A stretch of 50,336 nt of DNA from UBA1422 sp041752735 (GTDB taxonomy: Bacteria; Bacillota; Clostridia; Peptostreptococcales; Anaerovoracaceae). How positions within the stretch are numbered: the first letter of the stretch is position 1; each line of letters begins with the position of its first letter. The position numbers and the translations under genes were made by a program. This document shows positions 27,387 to 36,254 of this stretch, one piece after another. The stretch spans positions 1 to 50,336 of the forward strand of contig JBGSVW010000011.1 of NCBI GenBank assembly GCA_041752735.1. The letters are read 5' to 3'. A model generated the notes under the pieces. That model was given only the letters and a program-made list of their open reading frames with translations. It made no database searches and was not told where the DNA came from.

Positions 27387-27653
27387 ATGATTGATCAAAC
27401 AAAAAAAGCTGAAATCGTCAAAGAGTATCAGCTAAAAGAAGGGGACACAGGATCCTCGGAAGTACAGGTAGCGATTCTGACATTTCGAATCAACGACTTG
27501 AATGAACATCTGAAGATTCACAAGAAGGACCACCATTCCAGAAGAGGTCTTCTGAAAATGGTTGGACAAAGAAGAAACCTTCTTAATTACCTGAAAGAGA
27601 CGGACATCGAACGATATCGTACCGTCATCGCTCGTCTGGGATTAAGAAAGTAA
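27387..27653 (+). CDS. rpsO: Ribosomal protein S15
   Basis: 88-residue 30S protein binding the central domain of 16S rRNA. ATG 27387 follows AAAAGGAGA; upstream in-frame codons belong to the leader. Diagnostic: GDTGSSEVQVAILTFRINDLNEHL, HKKDHHSRRGLLKMVGQRR, and the C-terminal RYRTVIARLGLRK. Followed by its own terminator and then pnp, a conserved pairing. Confidence 0.98.
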   Translation: MIDQTKKAEIVKEYQLKEGDTGSSEVQVAILTFRINDLNEHLKIHKKDHHSRRGLLKMVGQRRNLLNYLKETDIERYRTVIARLGLRK

Positions 27654-27667
27654 TTTCACGAAATACT

Positions 27668-27693
27668 AGCGGAGCCCTCGAGCTCCGCTTTTA
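27668..27693 (+). terminator. Terminator after rpsO
   Basis: 8-bp stem AGCGGAGC / GCTCCGCT with a six-base loop and a short T run. Some readthrough into pnp is possible; in other bacteria this region is an RNase processing site. Confidence 0.8.
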
Positions 27694-27747
27694 TAAATTT
27701 AACCGATATGGTAAACGAAAAGAATTAACAGGAGGTAGTTGTTAATT

Positions 27748-29844
27748 ATGAGGTATGAAGAGTACAAAACATTTAGAACCGCAGTCGGGGGCAAATTGCT
27801 CCAGCTGGAAATCGGCAAAGTCTGCGAACAAGCCAACGGGCAAGTCATGGTCAAGTATGGGGACACTGTAGTAAATGTTACAGCAGTCATGAATAAATCA
27901 CCCAGACCGGACATTGATTTTTTCCCGCTGAGCTGTGATTATGAAGAAAAAATGTATGCAGCCGGTAAAATCCCGGGCGGCTTTATTAAAAGAGAGTCAA
28001 GACCAAGCGAAAAGGCAATTCTGAATTGCCGTTTGATGGACAGGCCTTTGCGGCCACTTTTCCCAAAAGGGTTTTACAATGATGTGCAGGTTGTCGCGAC
28101 TGTTATGAGCATGGATCAAGATGCACCATCTGAAATTGCAGCAATGATCGGATCTTCCGTTGCATTGGCAATTTCTGATATTCCATGGGATGGCCCCACC
28201 GGTTCCGTACTGGTTGGTCGTGTCAACGGTGAATTCATTGCCAATCCCGGCTCTGCTGAGCGGGAAGCCAGTGACATTCAAATGGTAGTATCGGGAACAA
28301 AAGACGCCATCATGATGGTGGAAGCCGGAGCCAACGAAGTTTCCGAAGAGGATGTTTTAGAAGGCATTTTGTTCGCCCACGAAGAAATCAAAAAAATCGT
28401 CGCATTTATCGAAGGCATTGTTGCAGAAGTCGGCAAACCTAAAAGAGATGTAGCGGTTTACAAGGCACCGGAAGCACTGGATGCCGAAGTCCGCGAATAT
28501 GCTGTTACAAAGATGCGTGCTGCCGTACAAACCGTCGAAAAGCAAGAGCGTCTGGACAACATGGATGCCGTTGAAATCGAAACCAAAGAGTATTTCGCTG
28601 AGAAGTATCCTGAAAGCGGAAAAGATATCGGCAACATTTTGTACGCCATTACAAAAGAACAAGTCAGAGGCATGATCCTGGATGATGGAATCAGACCGGA
28701 CAACCGGAAGCATGACGAAATCAGACAGATCTGGGTTGAAACCGGCATCTTGCCAAGATGCCACGGCACCGGCCTGTTCAAAAGAGGACAGACACAAGCA
28801 TTGTCGATTGTTACATTAGGTCCGGTTGGCGATGGTCAGCGTCTGGACGGTATTTCAGAAGAAACCGACAAAAGATACATGCATCAATACAACTTCCCCG
28901 CATATTCAGTGGGTGAAGCCAGACCCATGCGTGGCCCCGGCCGAAGAGAAATCGGACATGGCGCTCTTGCAGAGCGTGCATTGATTCCTGTACTTCCCGG
29001 CGTGGAAGAGTTCCCGTATGCTATCCGTGTGGTATCCGAAATCCTATCCTCCAACGGTTCCACTTCCCAGGCTTCAGTCTGCGGAAGCACCTTGGCGCTG
29101 ATGGATGCCGGCGTACCCATCAAAAAGCCGGTTGCAGGAATTGCAATGGGTCTGATTGAACGGGTTGAACCCGATGGATCCAGCAAGATGGCCATCCTTT
29201 CCGACATACAGGGAATGGAAGATTTCTTGGGCGACATGGACTTCAAAGTGGCAGGTACCGCAGATGGCATTACTGCCATTCAGATGGATATCAAAGTTCA
29301 CGGACTTTCCAGACAAGTATTGGAAGATGCGTTGAGCCAGGCCCTTGAAGGCAGACTGCATATCCTCAAAGAAATGCTCACCGAAATTTCCGAACCAAGA
29401 CCCGAAATGTCACCGTATGCACCGAGAATCATCTCCTTGATGATTCATCCGGACAAGATTCGTACCGTCATCGGACCGGGAGGCAAGACCATCAATGGTA
29501 TCATTGACCGTACCGGTGTCAAAATCGATATTGACGACACAGGCTTGGTTTACATTGCAGCACCTAACATGGAAGCTGCAGAAGCCGGACTTCGAGAAAT
29601 CAATATGCTGATCAAAGACGTAGAAGTTGGCGAAACCTATATGGGTAAAGTCGTTCGAATCATGAACTTCGGCGCATTTATCGAAATCCTGCCTGGCAAA
29701 GACGGTTTGCTACACATCTCCAAGATGTCCAAGCAACGTGTCGAAAAGGTAGAAGATGTCATGAACATCGGCGACATGGTTGAGGTCAAAGTAAACGAAA
29801 TCGACAATCAGGGTAGAATCAATCTGAGCCGTGCTGATCTGTAG
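27748..29844 (+). CDS. pnp: Polyribonucleotide nucleotidyltransferase (PNPase)
   Basis: 3'-5' phosphorolytic exoribonuclease of RNA decay. ATG 27748 lies 12 bases after AGGAGG (698 residues); a TTG at 27739 is only three bases from it. Two RNase PH-like cores (first with PGGFIKRESRPSEKAILNCRLMDR, second with RGPGRREIGHGALAERAL and QASVCGSTLALMDAG), a KH domain (IHPDKIRTVIGPGGKTI) and a C-terminal S1 domain (GKVVRIMNFGAFIEILPGKDGLLHIS) are all intact. No acidic or RNase E-binding tail beyond S1. Confidence 0.98.
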   Translation: MRYEEYKTFRTAVGGKLLQLEIGKVCEQANGQVMVKYGDTVVNVTAVMNKSPRPDIDFFPLSCDYEEKMYAAGKIPGGFIKRESRPSEKAILNCRLMDRPLRPLFPKGFYNDVQVVATVMSMDQDAPSEIAAMIGSSVALAISDIPWDGPTGSVLVGRVNGEFIANPGSAEREASDIQMVVSGTKDAIMMVEAGANEVSEEDVLEGILFAHEEIKKIVAFIEGIVAEVGKPKRDVAVYKAPEALDAEVREYAVTKMRAAVQTVEKQERLDNMDAVEIETKEYFAEKYPESGKDIGNILYAITKEQVRGMILDDGIRPDNRKHDEIRQIWVETGILPRCHGTGLFKRGQTQALSIVTLGPVGDGQRLDGISEETDKRYMHQYNFPAYSVGEARPMRGPGRREIGHGALAERALIPVLPGVEEFPYAIRVVSEILSSNGSTSQASVCGSTLALMDAGVPIKKPVAGIAMGLIERVEPDGSSKMAILSDIQGMEDFLGDMDFKVAGTADGITAIQMDIKVHGLSRQVLEDALSQALEGRLHILKEMLTEISEPRPEMSPYAPRIISLMIHPDKIRTVIGPGGKTINGIIDRTGVKIDIDDTGLVYIAAPNMEAAEAGLREINMLIKDVEVGETYMGKVVRIMNFGAFIEILPGKDGLLHISKMSKQRVEKVEDVMNIGDMVEVKVNEIDNQGRINLSRADL

Positions 29845-29846
29845 AC

Positions 29847-30233
29847 ATGATTACCATCGATGATGCCCAAGTCATGTTGGATGATATCGCAGAAGGATTG
29901 CCCCAGGAGTTCTACAAAGAGCTGAACGGTGGTATTCTACTGCTCCCCAACGTGAAATACAGCGAATACGCCCGCAAAAACGATCTTTATATCATGGGCG
30001 AATATGTACGCAGCGGTGTCATGGGGCGTCTAATCTATATCTACTTTGGCTCATTTGAGAGGGTCTACGGGCATTTGAGTCCGGACGCCTTCAAGGAGCA
30101 ATTGAGGGAAACCTTGCTCCATGAATTTACCCATCATTTGGAATCCCTGGCAGGGGAGCGAGGACTGGAAAAAAAGGACGATGTCTCTTTAGACCGGTAC
30201 CTGAAACATCCGCCGGGACGATACACAAAATAA
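29847..30233 (+). CDS. Small zincin-like metallopeptidase family protein
   Basis: 128-residue cytoplasmic protein of the minimal zincin family (Pfam Zincin_1 type). HEFTHH at 92-97 gives the HExxH zinc motif, preceded by LRETLLHEF and followed by LESLAGERGLE. ITIDDAQVMLDDIAEGLP at the N-terminus is family-typical. Substrate and physiological role are unknown. Starts two bases after the pnp stop with no clear ribosome site of its own, so it is probably translated by coupling. Confidence 0.85.
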   Translation: MITIDDAQVMLDDIAEGLPQEFYKELNGGILLLPNVKYSEYARKNDLYIMGEYVRSGVMGRLIYIYFGSFERVYGHLSPDAFKEQLRETLLHEFTHHLESLAGERGLEKKDDVSLDRYLKHPPGRYTK

Positions 30234-30242
30234 CACGAACCC

Positions 30243-30275
30243 AAGAAAGCCTTGACATTTCAAGGCTTTCTTTAT
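30243..30275 (+). terminator. Terminator after pnp operon
   Basis: 12-bp perfect stem AAGAAAGCCTTG / CAAGGCTTTCTT with a six-base loop and trailing T-rich bases. Confidence 0.9.
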
Positions 30276-30289
30276 ACAATAGGCGAGTA

Positions 30290-30516
30290 CAAAAAAACAA
30301 TTAAATAAGCGAAGAGCGTTGAAGAAACCGGCCCTCCGAGTAAGAACCTTACAGAGAGACAATCGATTGCTGAGAGATTGTTGGTGAGACGGAACGGCAG
30401 ATCAGTTTGGAGCTCAATCACAAAGAAGAGGCAGATCGTTGACACGGCTGCAACTAGGGTGGTACCGCGGTTTATTGAATCGTCCCTAATCATTTTATTT
30501 GATCAGGGATTTTTTG
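30290..30516 (+). promoter_or_regulatory. T-box leader of ileS
   Basis: Most of the 326-base gap before ileS is a T-box riboswitch. The T-box core AGGGTGGTACCGCGG lies at 30456-30470. Stem I landmarks include CAGAGAG (30352-30358) and GGTGAGA (30383-30389). An ATC followed by A at 30401-30404 is a candidate isoleucine specifier codon; I could not fold Stem I to prove it. The terminator is TCCCTAATCA / TGATCAGGGA (one mismatch, 30483-30509) followed by six T. Uncharged tRNA-Ile should stabilise the antiterminator and switch on ileS. Confidence 0.9.
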
Positions 30517-30559
30517 TTCCATCAAGCAATCCAGACATGAAAGGAAAATATAAAAAGAG

Positions 30560-33500
30560 ATGTTTAAAAACTTATCAGAAAGACCCATCGCAGAGGTCCA
30601 AAAAGACCAGATTAAAGGCTGGGAAGATGAGAATTTATTGGGCAAGTGTGTTTCCACAAGAGAAGGCATGCCTCCCTTTGTTTTTTATGAAGGCCCTCCC
30701 ACAGCCAACGGCAAACCCGGAATCCATCATGTCATGGCCAGAACCCTAAAGGATTCTGTCTGCCGATATTGGACCATGAAAGGGTACGAAGTCCACCGGA
30801 AAGCCGGTTGGGATACCCATGGACTGCCTGTGGAAATAGAAGTTGAAAAGCAATTGGGCATGAACGGCAAACAAGATATCGAAAAGTACGGCATCGCCGA
30901 ATTCAATCAAAAGTGCAAGGAATCGGTTTTTACCTATTATAGCCAATGGGAAGAAATGACCAAGCGAATGGGATATCTGATTGACTTGGATCATCCGTAC
31001 ATTACTTTGGAGAATGATTATATCGAAAGCAATTGGTGGCTCCAAAAGCAATTCTATGATGCCGGCCTGATTTATGAAGGTCATAAAATTCTGCCCTATT
31101 GTCCTCGTTGCGGAACCGGTTTGGCTTCCCATGAGGTAGCGCAGGGATATAAAGAAGTACAAACACTGACCTTGGTGGCCAAGTTCAAGCAGAAAGATGC
31201 AGATGCGTTTTTCCTGGCATGGACCACCACCCCATGGACATTAGCTTCTAATGTTGCACTGACCGTGGGTCCACAGGTTGATTATATCAAAGCAAGGATG
31301 ACGGAAGGCACAGAAGAAGGCAATGTTTTCTATGTGGCCAAGAACCTGGCCGACAAAGTGCTGAGCGCCGGTAAATACGATATTCTGGAAGAAATGAAGG
31401 GCAAAGACCTGGAATATCTGGAATACGAACAACTGATGCCCTTTGTGAAAGTTGATAAGAAGGCTTTCTTTGTCACCTGTGGGGACTATGTCACCATCGA
31501 AGATGGTACAGGGATTGTTCATACTGCCCCCGCATTTGGTGAAGACGATTATCAGACAGGCCGACGCTATGATTTGCCTGTTCCCAATCCGGTGGATGAA
31601 GAAGGAAATTATACAGAAACACCATGGGCCGGTCGTTTTGTTATGGAAGAGGGACTGGACATCGAAATCTTGAAATACCTTGCCGAAAACGGCAAGCTGT
31701 TTTCCAAAGAAAAGATGCTCCACAACTATCCCCATTGCTGGCGTTGCAGCACATCTTTGATTTATTATGCAAAACCCAGCTGGTACATTGAAATGACCAA
31801 ACTGCGGGATCAGTTGGTGGCCAATAATCAGGCGGTCAATTGGTATCCGGATTTTGTAGGAGAAAAGCGATTTGGAAACTGGCTGGAAGATGTGAAAGAC
31901 TGGGCCATTTCAAGAAATCGATACTGGGGAACCCCCATACCCATCTGGCGCTGTGAGTGCGGCAATACGGATTGCATCGGCAGCATCGATGAGTTAAAGG
32001 AAAGAGCCAAAGAAGACCTTTCCGGAGGCATAGAGCTTCACCGTCCGTATGTGGATGAGGTCCATTTGACCTGCGCTGAATGCGGTGGCACCATGACCCG
32101 AATACCGGAAGTCATCGACTGCTGGTTTGACAGTGGCGCTATGCCCTTTGCTCAATGGCATTACCCGTTTGAAAACAAAGAAATCTTTGACACGGATTTG
32201 TTCCCCGCGGACTTTATCTGCGAAGGCATTGACCAGACCCGGGGATGGTTCTACTCTTTGATTGCCATATCCACCTTCATCAAAGGAACCTCGCCATACA
32301 GAAATTGCCTGGTCAATGATTTGATTTTGGACAAAGAAGGCAAAAAAATGAGCAAGACCAAAGGCAACACCGTGGATCCGTTCAATCTGTTCGATAAATA
32401 CGGTGCGGATGCCACCCGTTGGTATTTACTTCACGTTTCACCAGCATGGTCACCAACCAAATTCGACGAAGACGGTCTGATTGAAATCGTTAGCAAGTTC
32501 TTTGGAACCATCCGAAACGTATATAATTTCTTCGTATTATATTCAAATCAGGACGGAATTGATCCCAAAACCCTGGCAGTTGATGAAGCGGACCGGCCGG
32601 AACTTGACCGGTGGATTTTATCCAAATACAATAAGTTGATTCAGGAAGTCCGGGAAGAAATGGATCGTTATGATCACATGAAGAGTGTCAGGAAGATTCA
32701 GGAATTCGTCAATGAAGACCTGTCCAACTGGTATATCAGACGGGCGCGTCGAAGATTCTGGGAGGAAACTCTGACGGAGGACAAAAAGTCCGTTTACCTG
32801 ACCACCTATGAAGTTTTGGTAGGAGTATCCCAACTGATGGCACCCTTTGCCCCATTCCTTTCTGATGAAATGTACACCAACCTCACTGGGGAAGAATCGG
32901 TTCATATTTCCTTTATGCCTACAGAAGATCCCAATCGAATTGATGCCAAGGTAGAAGAGAGAATGGATCTGGTACGGGATTTGGTTGGATTAGGCAGAGG
33001 CGCCAGAGAAAAAGAGCGGATTAAGGTTCGCCAGCCTTTAAACAGTGTTTTAATTGATGGGAAATACGAAAGTCTGATCGGCGATCTGACTCCACTCATC
33101 ATGGAAGAATTAAACATCAAGAACGTGGTCTTCGAAAAAGATCTTGGTTCTATGATGGACTATAGCCTGAAGCCAAACTTCAAAGTAGCCGGTCCGGTGA
33201 TGGGATCAAAAATTAAGGCCTTTGGAGAAGCCCTGACCAAAGTAGAACCCTCACTGTTTTTCTCGGGAGAACCGGTTTCCATGGAAATCGCCGGAGAAAC
33301 CATGATCGTCACCACAGATATGGTAGACATCAAAATCAGTGCCAGAGAAGGCTTTGCTGTGGCCATGGAAAACAATGTATTTACAATTTTGGATACGTCC
33401 CTGACTCCTGACCTGATTGATGAAGGCCTGGCTAGAGAACTGGTATCCAAAGTTCAGCAACTCCGAAAACAAATGGACTTTGAGATGATGGATCACATCC

Positions 33501-33661
33501 ATATCCACCTTTCTGCAGACGACGAGGTGACCGCTGCACTGGAAAAACACCGGAGCTATATTATGAAAGAAACCCTTGCAACGGAAGTGGTAGCAGGAAA
33601 GGACCTAGAGGTCTTTGATCTAAATGGCCACAAAACCGGCATTGGTGTGGAAAAAATATGA
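30560..33661 (+). CDS. ileS: Isoleucyl-tRNA synthetase, type 2, with GIHH active-site motif
   Basis: Charges tRNA-Ile. 1033 residues, the length of the eukaryote-like IleRS2 type rather than the ~920-940-residue IleRS1 type. The class I HIGH motif region reads GPPTANGKPGIHH, so residues 54-57 are Gly-Ile-His-His: first and third positions are exchanged relative to His-x-Gly-His. KMSKT is at 596-600. GWDTHGLPVE, the CP1 editing domain (TTTPWTLASN), two CxxC pairs and a long C-terminal extension are present. Regulated by the upstream T-box. IleRS2 enzymes are the mupirocin-tolerant class; the swapped motif is discussed in the findings. rlmN overlaps its stop. Confidence 0.98.
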   Translation: MFKNLSERPIAEVQKDQIKGWEDENLLGKCVSTREGMPPFVFYEGPPTANGKPGIHHVMARTLKDSVCRYWTMKGYEVHRKAGWDTHGLPVEIEVEKQLGMNGKQDIEKYGIAEFNQKCKESVFTYYSQWEEMTKRMGYLIDLDHPYITLENDYIESNWWLQKQFYDAGLIYEGHKILPYCPRCGTGLASHEVAQGYKEVQTLTLVAKFKQKDADAFFLAWTTTPWTLASNVALTVGPQVDYIKARMTEGTEEGNVFYVAKNLADKVLSAGKYDILEEMKGKDLEYLEYEQLMPFVKVDKKAFFVTCGDYVTIEDGTGIVHTAPAFGEDDYQTGRRYDLPVPNPVDEEGNYTETPWAGRFVMEEGLDIEILKYLAENGKLFSKEKMLHNYPHCWRCSTSLIYYAKPSWYIEMTKLRDQLVANNQAVNWYPDFVGEKRFGNWLEDVKDWAISRNRYWGTPIPIWRCECGNTDCIGSIDELKERAKEDLSGGIELHRPYVDEVHLTCAECGGTMTRIPEVIDCWFDSGAMPFAQWHYPFENKEIFDTDLFPADFICEGIDQTRGWFYSLIAISTFIKGTSPYRNCLVNDLILDKEGKKMSKTKGNTVDPFNLFDKYGADATRWYLLHVSPAWSPTKFDEDGLIEIVSKFFGTIRNVYNFFVLYSNQDGIDPKTLAVDEADRPELDRWILSKYNKLIQEVREEMDRYDHMKSVRKIQEFVNEDLSNWYIRRARRRFWEETLTEDKKSVYLTTYEVLVGVSQLMAPFAPFLSDEMYTNLTGEESVHISFMPTEDPNRIDAKVEERMDLVRDLVGLGRGAREKERIKVRQPLNSVLIDGKYESLIGDLTPLIMEELNIKNVVFEKDLGSMMDYSLKPNFKVAGPVMGSKIKAFGEALTKVEPSLFFSGEPVSMEIAGETMIVTTDMVDIKISAREGFAVAMENNVFTILDTSLTPDLIDEGLARELVSKVQQLRKQMDFEMMDHIHIHLSADDEVTAALEKHRSYIMKETLATEVVAGKDLEVFDLNGHKTGIGVEKI

Positions 33662-34677
33662 TAGATTTACGCGATCAATCCTTAACTGAATTAAAAGACC
33701 TGCTGGTGTCCATGGGGGAGAAACCCTTTCGGGCAGGGCAATTATTTCGATGGATTGCCCGAGGCGCTACGGACTATGCTGAAATCAGCGACCTTTCCGC
33801 ACCTTTGCGAGAGAAGCTAAGTCAAACAGCATTGCTGACGAATATGAAAACTAGAAAAGTACAGGTTTCTGCCAAGGATGGCACCAGAAAATACCTGTTC
33901 CAATTGCTTGACGGCAACACTGTGGAAACGGTGCTGATGAAGTACGAGTACGGTAGTAGTATTTGTGTCTCTTCCCAAGTAGGCTGCGCCATGGGTTGCA
34001 ACTTTTGCGCATCCGCCATTGGTGGATTGGAGCGCAACCTGACCGCCGGAGAAATGCTTGGCCAATTGCTGGAAGTGCAGCGGGAAAGTGGAGAAAAAAT
34101 CAATCATATCGTGGTGATGGGTACCGGAGAACCTTTGGCAAACTATAGCAATTTGGCGAAGTTTATCCGTCTTGTACATGAAAAAGATGGTTTGAATATA
34201 GGTCTTCGGAACATAACCGTGTCCACATGCGGTTTAATTTCCCAGATAGACCGTTTTGCCAAAGATTTCCCACAGGTGAATCTGGCCATATCTCTCCACG
34301 CACCCACCGATGCGCTTCGTTCATCCATGATGCCCATCAACGAAAAGTATCCCATTGATGCGCTCCTGACCGCTTGCAAAAAATACATTGAACAAACCGG
34401 CAGAAGAGTTACCTTTGAATATGCTTTGGTGGAAGGGGTCAACGATACAACGGAAATGATAGATCTATTGGCAAGAAAGCTAAGGGGCATGCTTTGCCAT
34501 GTCAACTTGATTCCATTGAACCCAATAATTGAGTCAGGTTTGGTGGGAACCAGGCGGAAACATGCCAAGGATTTGCAGGCGAGATTGGAAGCCAAGGGCA
34601 TTTCAGCTACCGTCCGTAGAGAACTGGGCGCGGATATTGATGGTGCCTGCGGGCAGCTCCGCCAGAACGTTAAATAA
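33658..34677 (+). CDS. rlmN: Dual-specificity RNA methyltransferase RlmN
   Basis: Radical-SAM enzyme that methylates C2 of A2503 in 23S rRNA and A37 in some tRNAs. 339 residues. The [4Fe-4S] ligands are C110, C114 and C117 in CAMGCNFC; GTGEPLANY binds SAM; the catalytic methyl-carrying Cys is in GADIDGACGQL near the C-terminus. ATG overlaps the ileS stop by four bases, so the two genes form one operon under T-box control. Confidence 0.97.
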   Translation: MIDLRDQSLTELKDLLVSMGEKPFRAGQLFRWIARGATDYAEISDLSAPLREKLSQTALLTNMKTRKVQVSAKDGTRKYLFQLLDGNTVETVLMKYEYGSSICVSSQVGCAMGCNFCASAIGGLERNLTAGEMLGQLLEVQRESGEKINHIVVMGTGEPLANYSNLAKFIRLVHEKDGLNIGLRNITVSTCGLISQIDRFAKDFPQVNLAISLHAPTDALRSSMMPINEKYPIDALLTACKKYIEQTGRRVTFEYALVEGVNDTTEMIDLLARKLRGMLCHVNLIPLNPIIESGLVGTRRKHAKDLQARLEAKGISATVRRELGADIDGACGQLRQNVK

Positions 34678-34722
34678 AACTAAAATAATCGGAGAATTCC
34701 GAAAGCTATTTCTCTTATTGTA

Positions 34723-34751
34723 TTGTGCACCATCTGTTGATGGTGTATAAT
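34723..34751 (+). promoter_or_regulatory. Promoter with inverted repeat filling its spacer
   Basis: TTGTGC (34723-34728) and TATAAT (34746-34751), 17-base spacer. The spacer is almost entirely a perfect 7-bp inverted repeat, CACCATC-TGTT-GATGGTG (34728-34745), ending directly against the -10 box. A protein bound here would block RNA polymerase. Ahead of the P-loop protein gene at 34787. Confidence 0.7.
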
Positions 34752-34786
34752 TATTTTTAAATAAATTGAGTTGGGAGGCGGTTAAT

Positions 34787-35209
34787 ATGGTGAGACTTTT
34801 GATCGGCCACAAAGGTAGTGGCAAAACAAAACAGATGCTGGCATTGGCCAATGAGTTGGTGGATGAATGTGACGGACACGTGCTATTTATCAACAAGAAT
34901 GAGGATCTTATGTACGAGCTCAAACATGATATACGCAATGTATGCATGGCCGAGTATCCACACATCACAAACAGCGATGAATACATCGGATTCATTTATG
35001 GGATTATCAGTTCCGATCATGATATCGATACGATGTTCATCGACGGGATTCTCAGATATGCGGATGTATCCTTAGGGAACCTGCCTGTGTTTATCGAACG
35101 ACTCAAAATCATTTCTGACGACTTTGGTATCAACTTCACCGTAAGCTTAAGTGCCGAAAAGGAAGAATTGATTGGTGTCGATTTCTCAAATTGTGAGATT
35201 TTAAACTAA
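34787..35209 (+). CDS. Small P-loop ATP-binding protein of unknown function
   Basis: 140-residue protein. ATG 34787 follows GGGAGGCGG by eight bases. Residues 7-14 are a Walker A, GHKGSGKT. A possible Walker B is DTMFIDGIL near residue 85. Beyond a minimal nucleotide-binding fold I see no partner domain and no transmembrane segment. It has its own regulated-looking promoter and terminator, so it is monocistronic. I do not recognise a function; it may be one of the short Clostridial ATPases sometimes mislabelled as PilT-like. Confidence 0.85.
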   Translation: MVRLLIGHKGSGKTKQMLALANELVDECDGHVLFINKNEDLMYELKHDIRNVCMAEYPHITNSDEYIGFIYGIISSDHDIDTMFIDGILRYADVSLGNLPVFIERLKIISDDFGINFTVSLSAEKEELIGVDFSNCEILN

Positions 35210-35225
35210 CCACGAAAGCAATATC

Positions 35226-35250
35226 AGGCGGTGCAATGCACTGCCTTTTA
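35226..35250 (+). terminator. Terminator after the P-loop gene
   Basis: Stem AGGCGGTGC / GCACTGCCT (one G-T pair), three-base loop, then TTTT. Confidence 0.8.
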
Positions 35251-35257
35251 GATTTTT

Positions 35258-35292
35258 GAACAGGTACACCTTCGGACCCTGTTCCGATTTTT
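35258..35292 (+). terminator. Second hairpin, possible terminator
   Basis: GAACAGG / CCTGTTC with a 13-base loop, then CGATTTTT. Weaker than the preceding one; it could also be a leader element of the permease gene, which starts 30 bases later. Confidence 0.4.
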
Positions 35293-35322
35293 GATGTTTA
35301 TTACAAAACTGATAAGTGAGGC

Positions 35323-36219
35323 ATGATGAAAAAGGAATATGTTTATGTGATGATCACCGCTTTCCTCTTTGGCACCATGGAAGTTGGGCTAAAGATGGCA
35401 GGCAATCAATTGGATGCATTTCAACTAACTTTTCTCCGTTTTATGCTGGGAGGTGCACTGCTGTTTGCTCCGGCGTTGATAGATATCAAGAAAACAGGGC
35501 TACAGTTAAATCTCAAAGACTGGCAAAATCTTTTGGTTCTTGGCATCGTCTGTATCCCGGTGTCGATGGTGCTTTTCCAATTGGGCGTTGAAAATTCCAA
35601 TGCCTCCACGGCAGCGGTATTATTCTGTGTAAATCCATTGTTTACAATGGTTTTGGCACATTTCTTTGCCGGAGAACCCATGAGCAAACAAAAGGCGATT
35701 GCATTTGCATTGGGTTTGATGGGCATTTTAGCCATGATGAAACCCTGGGATATCCAGGAGGGGAATACATTACTGGGTATGAGCTATTCGGTATTGGCAT
35801 CATTTTTCTTTAGTGTTTATAGCATCATGGGCAAAAAAACAATCCAGAGACTGGGTCCATTTGTACAAACCAGTTTTAGTTTTTTCTTGGGCGCCGGGGT
35901 GCTGTTGGCCATTATTTTGGTCATGGGCAAACCGGTTATTGCCGGAGTTATGGATGAATGGGCGCTGGTTTTATATGTGGGATTCTTTGTCACAGGACTT
36001 GGATATTTATTCTTTTTCCTGGCCATGCGAAGATCAAACGCCACCACCGCTTCAGTGGCATTTTTCATCAAACCTGTGATTGCACCGATTATGGCGGCGA
36101 TCATCCTCAGCGAGGCAATTTTATGGAATACTTATCTGGGGATAGGATTGATTTTAGTAGCGTCATATATACAAATGACAGACAAACCAAATAAGCAATT
36201 AGAGCAGGCAGCGAAATAA
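35323..36219 (+). CDS. EamA-family (drug/metabolite) transporter
   Basis: 298-residue integral membrane protein with ten predicted hydrophobic segments in two EamA repeats (~5-140 and ~150-290). Repeat landmarks are LTFLRFMLGGALLF with PVSMVLFQLGVENSNASTAAVLFCVNPLFT, and NATTASVAFFIKPVIAPIMAAIILSEAI. These exporters move amino acids, metabolites or drugs; substrate cannot be predicted. Two ATG codons (35323, 35326) follow AGTGAGG; the second has better spacing. Confidence 0.92.
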   Translation: MMKKEYVYVMITAFLFGTMEVGLKMAGNQLDAFQLTFLRFMLGGALLFAPALIDIKKTGLQLNLKDWQNLLVLGIVCIPVSMVLFQLGVENSNASTAAVLFCVNPLFTMVLAHFFAGEPMSKQKAIAFALGLMGILAMMKPWDIQEGNTLLGMSYSVLASFFFSVYSIMGKKTIQRLGPFVQTSFSFFLGAGVLLAIILVMGKPVIAGVMDEWALVLYVGFFVTGLGYLFFFLAMRRSNATTASVAFFIKPVIAPIMAAIILSEAILWNTYLGIGLILVASYIQMTDKPNKQLEQAAK

Positions 36220-36254
36220 CAAAGATCAATAGGCAGGTCAAAAGAGGATTTAAA

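Noticed and set aside
30378..30749. 123-codon open frame ahead of ileS
   Set aside because: It crosses the T-box core and terminator and runs into ileS in another frame; the region is a riboswitch.
34689..34702. TCGGA-GAAT-TCCGA hairpin after rlmN
   Set aside because: Only a 5-bp stem with no T tract; too weak to call a terminator.
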